64,000 nt of DNA, taken from CAVVAL01 sp963742725 (GTDB taxonomy: Bacteria; Actinomycetota; Actinomycetes; Mycobacteriales; Cryptosporangiaceae). Below are positions 1 through 7,973 of the stretch, piece by piece; the first letter of the stretch is position 1, and each line of letters opens with the position of its first letter. Under the pieces are notes generated by a model. That model saw only the letters and a program-made list of their open reading frames with translations. It had not been told where the DNA came from and made no database searches. Made by a program: the position numbers and the translations under genes. Where the stretch lies: contig CAVUMX010000001.1 in the NCBI GenBank assembly GCA_963742725.1, positions 434,001 through 498,000 on the forward strand, given 5' to 3'.

Positions 1-1221
1 GTACGGGCCTGGGGTCGCGGACAGGTACACGGTCTGCCCGATCCGGTCCAGGAACTCCTCGAACTTCAGCGGGCGGTTGTCCGTCGCGCTGGGCAGCCGG
101 AACCCGTGGTCGACGAGCGTCCGCTTGCGGCTCATGTCGCCCTCGTACATGCCGCCGACCTGCGGGATCGTCACGTGGGACTCGTCCACGACCAGCAGGA
201 AGTCGTCGGGGAAGTAGTCGATCAGGCAGTTCGGCGCCGAGCCGGCCTCGCGCCCGTCGATGTGGCGCGAGTAGTTCTCGATGCCGGAGCAGAACCCGAC
301 CTGGCGCATCATCTCGATGTCGTAGGCCGTCCGCATCCGGAGCCGTTGGGCTTCGAGGAGCTTGCCCTGCCGGTCGAGTTCGGCGAGCCGTTCCTCCAGC
401 TCGGACTCGATCCCCCGGATCGCCCGCTCCATCCGCTCGGGACCGGCCACGTAGTGGGTGGCCGGGAAGACCATCAGCGCGTCGGTCTCCTTCACGACCT
501 CGCCGGTGAGCGGGTGGAGGTAGTACAGCCGCTCGATCTCGTCGCCGAACATCTCGATCCGGACGGCGAGCTCCTCGTACGCGGGGAACACCTCGACCGT
601 GTCGCCGCGGACCCGGAACGTGCCGCGCGCGAACGCCAGGTCATTGCGGGTGTACTGGATGTCCACGAAGTGCCGCAGCAGCTTGTCCCGCTCGACCACG
701 TCGCCGACCCGCAACCGTACCGAGCGGTCGACGTACTCCTGCGGTGTGCCGAGGCCGTAGATGCAGGACACCGAGGCGACCACGATCACGTCGCGCCGGG
801 TCAGCAGGCTCATCGTCGCCGAGTGCCGCAGCCGCTCGACCTCGTCGTTCACCGACGAGTCCTTCTCGATGTACGTGTCCGTCTGCGGGACGTACGCCTC
901 GGGCTGGTAGTAGTCGTAGTACGAGACGAAGTACTCCACGGCGTTGTGCGGGAACAGCTCCCGGAACTCGTTGGCGAGCTGTGCGGCCAGGGTCTTGTTC
1001 GGCGCCATCACCAGCGTCGGCCGCTGCAACCGCTCGATCAGCCAGGCCGTCGTCGCCGACTTGCCGGTGCCGGTGGCGCCGAGCAGCACGACGTTCTTCT
1101 CGTCGCCGCGGATCCGCGCTTCCAGCTCGTCGATCGCCGCCGGCTGGTCGCCCGCCGGCGAATAGTCGCTGACGACCTCGAAGCGCCCCTCGCGGCGGAT
1201 GACATCCTTGACCCTGGTCAT
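1..1221 (-). CDS. uvrB: UvrABC excinuclease subunit B, N-terminal 407 residues (runs off left edge)
   Basis: UvrB is the DNA-damage verification helicase of nucleotide excision repair: it is loaded by UvrA and then recruits UvrC. I read the reverse strand from an ATG at 1221, in frame to base 1. Visible motifs are Walker A GATGTGKS (about residues 48-55), NKTLAAQL, and the aromatic beta-hairpin YYDYYQPEAY (about 101-110) that inserts between DNA strands, followed by the TDTYIEKDSSVN segment. These are diagnostic of UvrB. About 280-300 C-terminal residues (rest of helicase domain 2 and the UvrC-binding tail) lie outside the window. The start sits 31 bp downstream of the neighbouring regulator's stop on the same strand, so the two may be co-transcribed. 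In many actinobacteria coaE lies close to uvrB; here three exporter genes and a DUF1761 gene separate them. Confidence 0.97.
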   Translation of the reverse strand, partial: MTRVKDVIRREGRFEVVSDYSPAGDQPAAIDELEARIRGDEKNVVLLGATGTGKSATTAWLIERLQRPTLVMAPNKTLAAQLANEFRELFPHNAVEYFVSYYDYYQPEAYVPQTDTYIEKDSSVNDEVERLRHSATMSLLTRRDVIVVASVSCIYGLGTPQEYVDRSVRLRVGDVVERDKLLRHFVDIQYTRNDLAFARGTFRVRGDTVEVFPAYEELAVRIEMFGDEIERLYYLHPLTGEVVKETDALMVFPATHYVAGPERMERAIRGIESELEERLAELDRQGKLLEAQRLRMRTAYDIEMMRQVGFCSGIENYSRHIDGREAGSAPNCLIDYFPDDFLLVVDESHVTIPQVGGMYEGDMSRKRTLVDHGFRLPSATDNRPLKFEEFLDRIGQTVYLSATPGPY

Positions 1222-1252
1222 GGATCCACCGTACGTCGGCCCACCGACAACT

Positions 1253-1786
1253 TCAGCGGGCCGCCCGCGACTCCCGCCAACGCTCCATCATCCCGCGCGT
1301 CTCCACGCGGAGGAACTCGAAGAACTCGCGCGTCTCGAGCACCCTGGCGCCGGCTGGCGTGTCCGGGCCCAGTGCCTGCACCCCGTCGTCGAGATCCTGC
1401 TCCCAGCGGAGCAGCAGCTCGTCCCTGTGGGCGATCGTCTCGAACCACATGCCGTCCGTGATCCGGTAGTGGTCGCGCCGCTCGCCAGGGTCGCGACCGC
1501 GCACGACCAGGCCGAGCTGGGTCAGGTAACGGACCGCGCCGGAAACGGCGGCCGGGCTGATCTGGAGCTGCGTGGTCAGCTCCTGAACGGTGAGCTGGCC
1601 GCTGTCGGCCACCAGTAGGGCGACGAAGATGCGCGCGGCCATCCGGGGGAAGCCGGCCTCGGCCCACTGGAGCGCGAACCGCTCCACGAACCGCGCCACC
1701 GCTTCCTCGTCCCGACCCGGGTCACGCGCCGAGCCCGGATTCGCCTCCGGGTCCTCACGTCTTCTGGCTTCAACCACGCCGCGCAT
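1253..1786 (-). CDS. MarR/GbsR-family transcriptional regulator, divergent from exporter
   Basis: A 177-residue winged-helix regulator. The N-terminal part has a segment resembling GbsR/MarR proteins (FVERFALQWAEAGFPRMAARIF), then a helix-turn-helix around LTVQELTTQLQISPAAVSGAVRYL (residues about 65-90) and a wing with RDPGERRDHYRI. The C-terminal helices probably dimerise. It is divergent from the two-gene ABC exporter at 1871-4392, which is its likely target; the shared 84-bp gap holds a 16-bp palindrome overlapping both predicted promoters (see 1834-1849). Start choice: ATG 1786 has a GGAAGG motif directly against it, too close to act as its ribosome binding site. A GTG at 1777 would have proper spacing and is a plausible alternative. 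The ligand is unknown. Confidence 0.85.
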   Translation of the reverse strand: MRGVVEARRREDPEANPGSARDPGRDEEAVARFVERFALQWAEAGFPRMAARIFVALLVADSGQLTVQELTTQLQISPAAVSGAVRYLTQLGLVVRGRDPGERRDHYRITDGMWFETIAHRDELLLRWEQDLDDGVQALGPDTPAGARVLETREFFEFLRVETRGMMERWRESRAAR

Positions 1787-1833
1787 CCTTCCGTCCCGGC
1801 CGTTGCCGCAACAACTTTACACGTTTCTGAAGA

Positions 1834-1849
1834 TTCACAAAAGTGTGAA
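1834..1849. promoter_or_regulatory. Palindromic operator between regulator and exporter
   Basis: The sequence TTCACA-AAAG-TGTGAA is a perfect 6-4-6 inverted repeat. It contains the forward -35 (TTCACA, 1834-1839) and the likely reverse -35 (TTGTGA, 1840-1835). A repressor bound here would block both divergent promoters, the usual layout for a MarR-type regulator controlling itself and an efflux pump. That the adjacent regulator binds it is inference. Confidence 0.6.
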
Positions 1850-1862
1850 CTGAGTGTATGGT
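1834..1862 (+). promoter_or_regulatory. Exporter promoter, probably leaderless
   Basis: A -35 TTCACA (1834-1839), 17-bp spacer and -10 TATGGT (1857-1862) place the transcription start at or within a couple of bases of the ATG at 1871. No Shine-Dalgarno fits before this ATG, which agrees with a leaderless mRNA. On the reverse strand TAAAGT (1819-1814) is the matching -10 for the regulator gene. Confidence 0.55.
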
Positions 1863-1870
1863 CGGGAGCC

Positions 1871-2770
1871 ATGACGACAGTGATATCGGTGTCAGGCCTG
1901 GTGAAGACCTTCGGCCCGACCCGCGCTCTCGACGGACTCGACCTCACCGTGAACACCGGGGAGGTGCACGGGTTCCTGGGCCCGAACGGCGCCGGCAAGT
2001 CCACCACGATCAGGGTCCTGCTCGGGCTGCTCCGCGCCGACTCCGGCGCCACCAGCCTGCTCGGCGGCGATCCGTGGCAGGACGCCGTCAGCCTTCACCG
2101 CCGGCTGGCCTACGTCCCCGGCGACGTGAACCTCTGGCCCAACCTGTCCGGCGGCGAGGTCATCGACCTGCTCGGCCGGCTCCGCGGCGGCCTCGACAAG
2201 AAGCGCCGCGCGGATCTGCTGGATCGCTTCGACCTCGATCCGACCAAGAAATCCCGCACCTACTCCAAGGGCAACCGGCAGAAGGTGGCGCTGGTCGCCG
2301 CGTTCGCGTCCGATGTGGAGCTGTTCATCCTGGACGAACCGACGTCCGGGCTCGACCCGCTCATGGAAGCCGTCTTCCGGGAGTGCGTGTCCGAGGTGAA
2401 GCAGGCCGGCGCCACCGTCCTGCTGTCCAGCCACATCCTCGCGGAGGTCGAGGCGCTGTGCGAGCGCGTGAGCATCATCCGCGCCGGCCGCACCGTGGAG
2501 ACCGGCACGCTCACCGAGCTGCGCCACCTCACCCGCACGACGATCTCCGTCGAGACGACCCAGCCGGTGGAGGGGTTGGCCGGACGACCCGGCGTCCACG
2601 ATCTCAAAGTCGACGGACAGCACACGAAGTTCGACGTGGACACCCCGCACCTCGGCGAGGTGGTCGAGTACCTCACGCAGTTCGGCATCCGTGGCCTGAC
2701 CAGCACCCCGCCGACGCTGGAGGAGCTGTTCATGCGCCACTACGAGGCGGAGCTGGAGCCCGCCCGATGA
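1871..2770 (+). CDS. ABC transporter ATP-binding protein, drug-export type
   Basis: A 299-residue ATPase of an ABC-2 type exporter. Walker A GPNGAGKST is at 37-45, Walker B LFILDEP at 151-157, followed by TSGLDPL and SSHILAEVEAL. The signature motif reads YSKGN (131-135) instead of LSGGQ; from memory this is normal in the actinobacterial tetronasin/TnrB-like export family and not a defect. The C-terminal 80 residues form the DUF4162-like extension. The stop overlaps the permease start by 4 bp (ATGA at 2767-2770), so translation is coupled and the two proteins form one pump. It is probably derepressed by the divergent MarR-type regulator. Substrate unknown; a lipophilic antibiotic is the family expectation. 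Confidence 0.9.
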   Translation: MTTVISVSGLVKTFGPTRALDGLDLTVNTGEVHGFLGPNGAGKSTTIRVLLGLLRADSGATSLLGGDPWQDAVSLHRRLAYVPGDVNLWPNLSGGEVIDLLGRLRGGLDKKRRADLLDRFDLDPTKKSRTYSKGNRQKVALVAAFASDVELFILDEPTSGLDPLMEAVFRECVSEVKQAGATVLLSSHILAEVEALCERVSIIRAGRTVETGTLTELRHLTRTTISVETTQPVEGLAGRPGVHDLKVDGQHTKFDVDTPHLGEVVEYLTQFGIRGLTSTPPTLEELFMRHYEAELEPAR

Positions 2771-4392
2771 GCGTCTTCACCGGCACGCTCGCGCTCACCC
2801 GCCTCGCGATCCGTCGGGACCGCATCCAGCTCCCGGTCTGGATCCTCGGGCTCACGCTGATGCTGTGGGTCCAGGCCGCCAGCATCGCCGAGGTCTTCCC
2901 GACGGCCCGCGAACGCGCCGCGCAGGCCGCGATCGAGGCCGGCAACGCCGTTTCGCTGCTGTTCAACGGTCCGGCGCTCGGCTCGAGCCTCGGCGCGATC
3001 ATCACCGTCGAGACGTCGTTCCTGGTGATCGTCTTCATCCCCGTGATGAGCCTGATGGCGGTCGTCCGGCACACCCGGCAGAACGAGGAGACCGGACGCT
3101 CCGAACTCATCGGCGCCACGGTCGTCGGACGCTACGCCAGCCTCACGTCGGGGCTGATCGTGGCCGTCGGCGCCAACCTGGTGCTGGCCGCGCTGTTCGC
3201 GGCGGTCCTCGTCGGCAACGACCTGCCGCTCGGCTCGTCCGCGCTGGCCGCGCTCTCGGCCGCCGCCGCGGGGATCTCGTTCGCGGCGGTCGCCGCCGTT
3301 ACCGCGCAGATCGCCGAGAGCTCGCGCGCGGCCAACGGTCTCGCCCTCGCGGTGCTCGGCGTCGCGTTCCTGCTGCGGGCGATCGGCGACACGGTCGCCG
3401 AGGTCACGGCCGACGGGGTCAGGGCGGTCAGCGCCTGGCCGTCCTGGCTGTCCCCCGTGGGCTGGGCACAGCAGACCCGGCCCTTCGACGACGACCGGTG
3501 GTGGGTGCTCGGGCTACCGGCGATCCTGTTCGTGGGGCTCGTGCGCGTGGCGTTCACGCTAACGAGCCACCGCGATTTCGGGACGGGCATGCTGCCGACC
3601 CGCCCTGGCCCCGCCGCCGCGGCGCGGAGCCTGCTCAGTCCGCTGGGACTGGCGTGGCGGTTGCAGCGCGGCGTGCTGATCGCCTGGGCGGCCGGTGTCG
3701 CCGTCCTCGGCCTGACGATGGGCGTCATCGCGGATGCCGCCGACGAGATCCTGAGCGCCAGCGAACAGATGCGCGAGGCGATCGAGCAGATGGGTGGCGG
3801 CGCGGCGCTCACCGACACCTTCTTCGCCGTGATGGCCGGTTTCGCCGGGATCAGCGTCGCGGGGTACGCGGTGCAGAGCCTGCTCCGGCTGCGGTCCGAA
3901 GAATCCAGCGGACGGGTGGAGCCCCTGCTCGCCACGGCGGTGAGCCGTCCGGAGTGGATGTTGAGCCACATCGCGTGCGCGCTCGCCGGCACCGTCGGGC
4001 TGCTGATGCTGTTCGGCGTGACCAGCGCGCTCGGGTACGGCCTGGTCACCAGCGACTTCAGCGATTCGGCGCGGATCATCGGCGCCGCGGCCGTGCAGAT
4101 GCCGGCGGCGCTCGCGCTGGGCGCCTTCGTCGTGGCCGTGTTCGGGCTGGTCCCTCGCATCTCGACCGCGCTGGCATGGTCCGGGCTGGCGATCTGCCTC
4201 GTCCTCGGCCAGATCGGTGAACTCCTCCAGCTGCCGCAGGCGGTGCTGAACCTGTCGCCGTTCGGCCACGTCCCCGCCTACCCCGCCGAGGACGCGACGG
4301 CCGCGCCGGTCGTCGCGCTGGCGGCGGTGACGGTGGCGCTGGGCGTGATCGGCCTGGCGACGTTCCGCCGGCGGGACCTGGTCGACCGGTAA
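2767..4392 (+). CDS. ABC-2 type exporter permease, double-length
   Basis: A 541-residue polytopic protein with two halves, each beginning with a cytoplasmic arginine-rich segment and about six hydrophobic helices (for example LPVWILGLTLMLWVQA near the N-terminus and GVLIAWAAGVAVLGLTMGV at the start of half two). This duplicated-permease layout is that of actinobacterial tetronasin-type exporters. It partners the ATPase encoded upstream and would form the membrane channel. Start chosen at ATG 2767 because of the 4-bp overlap with the ATPase stop; the same frame is open further upstream, but that part lies antiparallel to nothing and inside the ATPase gene. A strong hairpin follows the stop. 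Confidence 0.88.
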   Translation: MSVFTGTLALTRLAIRRDRIQLPVWILGLTLMLWVQAASIAEVFPTARERAAQAAIEAGNAVSLLFNGPALGSSLGAIITVETSFLVIVFIPVMSLMAVVRHTRQNEETGRSELIGATVVGRYASLTSGLIVAVGANLVLAALFAAVLVGNDLPLGSSALAALSAAAAGISFAAVAAVTAQIAESSRAANGLALAVLGVAFLLRAIGDTVAEVTADGVRAVSAWPSWLSPVGWAQQTRPFDDDRWWVLGLPAILFVGLVRVAFTLTSHRDFGTGMLPTRPGPAAAARSLLSPLGLAWRLQRGVLIAWAAGVAVLGLTMGVIADAADEILSASEQMREAIEQMGGGAALTDTFFAVMAGFAGISVAGYAVQSLLRLRSEESSGRVEPLLATAVSRPEWMLSHIACALAGTVGLLMLFGVTSALGYGLVTSDFSDSARIIGAAAVQMPAALALGAFVVAVFGLVPRISTALAWSGLAICLVLGQIGELLQLPQAVLNLSPFGHVPAYPAEDATAAPVVALAAVTVALGVIGLATFRRRDLVDR

Positions 4393-4399
4393 CGGTCGA

Positions 4400-4442
4400 A
4401 CCGACGTGCGGGAACGGTCGTGGCAAGTTCCCGCACGTCGGT
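4400..4442. terminator. 16-bp hairpin after exporter operon
   Basis: An inverted repeat of 16 bp (4400-4415 with 4427-4442, arm ACCGACGTGCGGGAAC) with an 11-nt loop begins 8 bp after the permease stop. There is no U-tract, as is common for actinobacterial terminators. Confidence 0.65.
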
Positions 4443-4497
4443 CTCCACATAGGGCACAGTGTGTGCAAGATCACACCTGACCTGGCTGGAGCGGATC

Positions 4498-4914
4498 ATG
4501 GACGCACTCGCATCGCTCGGCGATCTGAACTACCTCGCCGTCCTCGCCGGCACCGTCGCGTTCTTCGCGGTCGGCGGCCTCTGGTACTCGCCGGTGCTGT
4601 TCGCCAAGCAGTGGCAGGCCACCGTCGGGCTCAGCGACGAGGACGTGGCGGGCCGGAACATGGCGGCCGTCTTCGGGTCCACATTCGTCGTCGCGTTCGT
4701 CACGAACCTCGTCCTGGCGCTGTTCCTGGGCAACGACGCCGGACTCGGCACGGGAGCGCTCGCCGGGCTGCTCGCCGGCATCGGACTGTCGGCCGCGCCG
4801 ATCGTCACCACCTTCATCTTCGAGAACCGTCCGGTGAAGCTCATGCTCATCGACGGCGGTTACCACGTGTGCGCACTGACGATCGCCGGCGCGATCATCG
4901 GGGCGTGGCAGTAG
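4498..4914 (+). CDS. DUF1761 family small membrane protein
   Basis: A 138-residue protein with four hydrophobic helices: roughly 8-33 (contains GGLWYSPVLF), 51-75, 80-103 and 119-137. The GxLWYSPxLF motif after the first helix, the KxW segment and overall size match the DUF1761 family, whose function is unknown. I start at ATG 4498; an in-frame GTG at 4459 would add 13 residues but overlaps the exporter terminator region. Monocistronic: hairpins flank it on both sides. A weak GGCGG-CAAA-CCGCC hairpin at 4965-4978 may terminate it. Confidence 0.75.
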   Translation: MDALASLGDLNYLAVLAGTVAFFAVGGLWYSPVLFAKQWQATVGLSDEDVAGRNMAAVFGSTFVVAFVTNLVLALFLGNDAGLGTGALAGLLAGIGLSAAPIVTTFIFENRPVKLMLIDGGYHVCALTIAGAIIGAWQ

Positions 4915-4989
4915 CGTCACCGGCGGTGAGAAATGTGGCAGGAGTGACGCAAAGTGGTCAACGAGGCGGCAAACCGCCCGCAGAAACAC

Positions 4990-5234
4990 TTGTGTGCCGC
5001 AGGTCACAGTCGTAGCGTTCAAGGAGCAGGTATTACAGAGAGTCTCTCTCGGGAGGAGGAGCCAGCGAACCGGGCGACCGGTGCGACAGCACTCCGGGCG
5101 CGGTTTGGGCTATACATTCGAGCACCAGCAACAGAGCCCAGCCCACGGTGACGGCCTTCTAGGCCGGTATCGATCGCCACCCATCACACCTGCACAAGAA
5201 GCCCCTTCGGCGGCATCTACCCCGGAGGGGCTTC
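4990..5234 (+). ncRNA. Candidate small RNA in a 413-bp gene-free stretch (4915-5327)
   Basis: No convincing gene is seen between 4915 and 5327. TTGTGT (4990-4995), a 17-bp spacer and TAGCGT (5013-5018) form a possible promoter. Overlapping its -35 is TGTGC-N6-TCACA (4993-5008), one mismatch from the CRP consensus of actinobacteria. A purine-rich GGGAGGAGGAG run (5051-5061) follows, and the stretch ends in a strong hairpin at 5198-5234. Together these would define a transcript of about 210 nt. A 65-codon forward frame through it has no ribosome binding site and no recognisable protein features. No riboswitch class was recognised. This is inference from layout only. Confidence 0.25.
5198..5234. 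terminator. 13-bp hairpin (GAAGCCCC...GGGGCTTC)
   Basis: GAAGCCCCTTCGG (5198-5210) pairs with CCGGAGGGGCTTC (5222-5234), one G-U pair, 11-nt loop. On the reverse strand it is followed by TTGTG. It lies about 95 bp beyond the coaE stop on the reverse strand and could also end the candidate forward transcript. Confidence 0.6.
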
Positions 5235-5280
5235 GCCTTGCCCGGCGCCCAGGCCCGCGGCCACGCCGGGCCGCGCTGCG

Positions 5281-5321
5281 ACCGGTGGGATCGCGAAGCC
5301 TGGCTGCACGATCCGACCGGT
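5281..5321 (-). repeat. Dispersed palindrome family I, copy A (3' of coaE)
   Basis: Outer arms ACCGGT enclose GGATCG/CGATCC arms around a conserved AGCC-T-GG centre. It starts 6 bp past the coaE stop. As RNA of the coaE strand the only odd inner position is a permitted U-G pair, while on the other strand it would be C-A, so it probably works in the reverse-strand transcript as a terminator or stabiliser. Related copies lie at 27267, 35851 and 60626. Confidence 0.7.
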
Positions 5322-5327
5322 GGGATG

Positions 5328-5915
5328 TCAGCGGCCGACCCGCTCCGACCAGAACGTGTCGACGCGGGCGCGGAGGTCGTCCAGGGTGCCGTCGTTGCTG
5401 ATCACCACGTCGGCGACGGCACGGCGCTGCTCGTCCGTCGCTTGGGCGGCGATCCGGGCCTCGGCGGCCTCGGCGGTCATCCCCCGGTCGCGGACCAGCC
5501 GCTCGAGCCGCACCGCCTGCGGCGCCTCCACCACCAGGACCAGGTCGAACGCGCCCGCCAGGTTGTTCTCCACCAGCAACGGGATGTCGTGGACGAGGAC
5601 CGCACCCGGCGCCGCCGCCGCGACGATCTCCGCACTCCGCGCGCCGACCAGCGGATGGACGATCGCATTGAGCCGGAGACGCGCCGGCTCGTCCCCGAAC
5701 ACGATCGCGCCGAGGCGTTCGCGGTCGAGCGTCCCGTCCGGACGGAGTACCTGCTCGCCGAACTCGGCCACGACCGCCGCCAGCCCCGGCGTACCCGGCT
5801 CGACGACCTCGCGGGCGATGACGTCCGAGTCGACGACCACGGCGCCGCGCTCCGCCAGCAGCCTGGCCACCGCACTCTTTCCCGACCCGATACCGCCCGT
5901 GAGCCCGATCCGCAT
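5328..5915 (-). CDS. coaE: Dephospho-CoA kinase
   Basis: CoaE phosphorylates dephospho-CoA on the 3'-hydroxyl in the last step of coenzyme A synthesis. The 195-residue protein opens MRIGLTGGIGSGKS, so the P-loop occupies residues 7-14. The DVIAREV segment (about 34-40), the conserved GLAAVVAEFG region, HPLV, and the LLVENNLAGAFDLVLVVEAP segment are all typical. Start ATG 5915 is chosen because families start right before RIGLTGG; the frame runs 26 codons further upstream as low-complexity sequence. Unlike the mycobacterial enzyme it carries no C-terminal GrpB-like fusion. It lies downstream of rpsA on the same strand, separated by a terminator and a tandem duplication, so it probably has its own promoter. 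Confidence 0.95.
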   Translation of the reverse strand: MRIGLTGGIGSGKSAVARLLAERGAVVVDSDVIAREVVEPGTPGLAAVVAEFGEQVLRPDGTLDRERLGAIVFGDEPARLRLNAIVHPLVGARSAEIVAAAAPGAVLVHDIPLLVENNLAGAFDLVLVVEAPQAVRLERLVRDRGMTAEAAEARIAAQATDEQRRAVADVVISNDGTLDDLRARVDTFWSERVGR

Positions 5916-6087
5916 CCGCCCATCCTGCCAACCGTCCATCCCGCCGCCACCCCGGCCCCACCTGCCCCCACCCGAACCGAACGTTCGGGACAAGCGTGGC
6001 TACGTGCGCCCGCCTTCAGCACGCAAACCCCGAATGTCCGTTTCGGACACCCAGCACAGCGCGGGTGGCCGGGCGGCGAAGGGCGCG

Positions 6088-6201
6088 CGAGGTAGGCGAG
6101 GCCGCGCGGGCAGGTGCCGCGGACAGCCAGGCGCAGCACGGCCCACGAGGTAGGCGAGGCCGCGCGGGCAGGTGCCGCGGACAGCCAGGCGCAGCACGGC
6201 C
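6088..6201. repeat. 58-bp tandem duplication between coaE and rpsA
   Basis: The block 6088-6145 is repeated at 6146-6201 with no change over 56 bp (both start CGAGGTAGGCGAGGCCGCG and end CGCAGCACGGCC). The duplication lies in the 346-bp non-coding stretch 5916-6261, which otherwise holds only the rpsA terminator. Both translated strands show repeated low-complexity peptides and no ribosome binding site, so I read it as non-coding. Identity of the copies suggests a recent event. Confidence 0.85.
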
Positions 6202-6214
6202 GGGGCGGGGAATG

Positions 6215-6252
6215 CCGAAGGCCCCGGCCGCTGGTGCGGTCGGGGCCTTCGG
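6215..6252 (-). terminator. rpsA terminator hairpin
   Basis: CCGAAGGCCCCG (6215-6226) pairs with CGGGGCCTTCGG (6241-6252); five further inner pairs (one G-U) leave a 4-nt loop. It lies 9 bp past the rpsA stop. Confidence 0.75.
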
Positions 6253-6261
6253 GTCGTGAAC

Positions 6262-7722
6262 TTAGCTGCGGCCGCCGGCCAGCTTCTCACGGAGCGCGGC
6301 GAGCGCCTCGTCGGTGGCCAGCGTGCCGCTGGCCTCCTCGGTGGCCGCCGGAGCGGACGAGTACGAGGACGCTGCTGCCGCCTCGGCCTCGGCCTTCTGA
6401 GCCTCCGCGATCTGCTTCTGGTGGGCGTCGTAGCGGGTCTGGGCCTCGGCGTACTGCCGCTCCCACTCCTCGCGCTGCTTCTCGAAGCCTTCCATCCAGT
6501 CGTTGGTCTCCGGGTCGAAGCCCTCGGGGTAGATGTAGTTCCCCTCGGCGTCGTACTGGGCGGCCATGCCGTACTGGGTGGGGTCGAAGCCCTCGGAGGT
6601 AGCGCCGGGGACGCCCTCGTTGGCCTGCTTCAGCGACAGCGAGATGCGACGGCGCTCAAGGTCGATGTCGATGACCTTGACCATGATCTCGTCGCCGACG
6701 TTGACGACCTGCTCCGGGATCTCCACGTGGCGCTCGGCCAGCTCGGAGATGTGGACCAGGCCCTCGATGCCCTCGTCGACCCGGACGAACGCACCGAACG
6801 GCACCAGCTTGGTGACGCGGCCCGGCACGACCTGGCCGATGGCGTGGGTGCGGGCGAACTGGCGCCACGGGTCTTCCTGGGTGGCCTTGAGCGAGAGGGA
6901 GACGCGCTCGCGGTCCAGGTCGACGTCGAGCACCTCGACCTCGACCTCCTGGCCGACCTCGACGACCTCGGACGGGTGGTCGATGTGCTTCCAGGACAGC
7001 TCGGAGACGTGCACGAGACCGTCGACGCCGCCGAGGTCCACGAACGCACCGAAGTTGACGATGCTGGAGACGACACCCTTGCGGACCTGGCCCTTGGCGA
7101 GCTTGTTGAGGAACTCGCTGCGCACCTCGGACTGGGTCTGCTCCAGCCACTGGCGGCGGGACAGGACGACGTTGTTGCGGTTCTTGTCCAGCTCGATGAT
7201 CTTCGCCTCGAGCTCACGGCCCACGTACGGCTGGAGGTCGCGGACGCGGCGCATCTCCACCAGGGAGGCGGGGAGGAAGCCGCGGAGGCCGATGTCGAGG
7301 ATGAGACCACCCTTGACGACCTCGATGACGGTACCGGTGACGATGCCGTCCTCGTCCTTGATCTTCTCGATCGTGCCCCAGGCGCGCTCGTACTGGGCGC
7401 GCTTCTTGGACAGGATCAGGCGGCCTTCCTTGTCCTCCTTCTGGAGAACCAGGGCCTCGACCTCGTCACCGACCTTGACGACCTCGTGCGGGTCGACGTC
7501 GTGCTTGATGGAGAGCTCACGCGAGGGGATGACGCCCTCGGTCTTGTAGCCGATGTCGAGCAGGACCTCGTCGCGGTCCACCTTGACGATCGTGCCTTCG
7601 ACGATGTCGCCGTCGTTGAAATACTTGATGGTCTCGTCGATGGCGGCGAGGAAGTCCTCAACCGAACCGATGTCGTTGACCGCAACCTGCGGGGTGGTCG
7701 GTGCCTCGGTGCTGCTCGTCAT
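6262..7722 (-). CDS. rpsA: 30S ribosomal protein S1
   Basis: S1 binds mRNA on the small ribosomal subunit and helps initiation on structured messages. The 486-residue protein has four S1 (OB-fold) domains, starting near residues 37, 123, 208 and 293; the last two carry the strong consensus GAFVDLGGVDGLVHVSEL and GAFVRVDEGIEGLVHISEL. The first two are more divergent, as in other actinobacterial S1. After about residue 365 follows a charged Glu/Ala/Gln-rich C-terminal tail with a YGMAAQYDAEGNYIYP segment typical of high-GC Gram-positives. Length matches family members of about 480-500 residues. Third codon positions are strongly biased, as expected for high expression. A terminator follows. Confidence 0.97.
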   Translation of the reverse strand: MTSSTEAPTTPQVAVNDIGSVEDFLAAIDETIKYFNDGDIVEGTIVKVDRDEVLLDIGYKTEGVIPSRELSIKHDVDPHEVVKVGDEVEALVLQKEDKEGRLILSKKRAQYERAWGTIEKIKDEDGIVTGTVIEVVKGGLILDIGLRGFLPASLVEMRRVRDLQPYVGRELEAKIIELDKNRNNVVLSRRQWLEQTQSEVRSEFLNKLAKGQVRKGVVSSIVNFGAFVDLGGVDGLVHVSELSWKHIDHPSEVVEVGQEVEVEVLDVDLDRERVSLSLKATQEDPWRQFARTHAIGQVVPGRVTKLVPFGAFVRVDEGIEGLVHISELAERHVEIPEQVVNVGDEIMVKVIDIDLERRRISLSLKQANEGVPGATSEGFDPTQYGMAAQYDAEGNYIYPEGFDPETNDWMEGFEKQREEWERQYAEAQTRYDAHQKQIAEAQKAEAEAAAASSYSSAPAATEEASGTLATDEALAALREKLAGGRS

Positions 7723-7973
7723 GTGGGCGGATGCTCCGGATTGTGGACAGAAGGTCGAGCCGTGCGCTGTGAGCCCCCCACCGCGCAGAAGACCAGAGGC
7801 TGAGAGCGACCACAGGAACCGGCATCGACGCGACGAGTGCGGGCCTTCTCCCTACCGAGGCACGACAGCCCACAACGCGCGGTTCAGACTACCGCGTCGG
7901 GCGGGGCCAGGTCCAACTGGGTGACCGGCTTCCAAGCGTAGCCCGCACCGGCCAGGCAAGCGGCCCAGCAGGG

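Noticed and set aside
2260..2330. Non-canonical YSKGN signature in the exporter ATPase as a possible inactivating change
   Set aside because: Walker A, Walker B and switch are intact and this variant is, from memory, normal for the family.
1858..4392. An 844-codon forward frame apparently joining exporter ATPase region and permease
   Set aside because: Its first 300 codons are an out-of-frame reading of the ATPase; the permease starts at ATG 2767 with a coupled overlap.
4946..4975. GACGCAAAG and GGCAAACC near 4946-4975, both known from c-di-GMP-I riboswitches
   Set aside because: They occur in reverse order to the riboswitch, without the paired stems or a downstream gene, so I treat this as chance.
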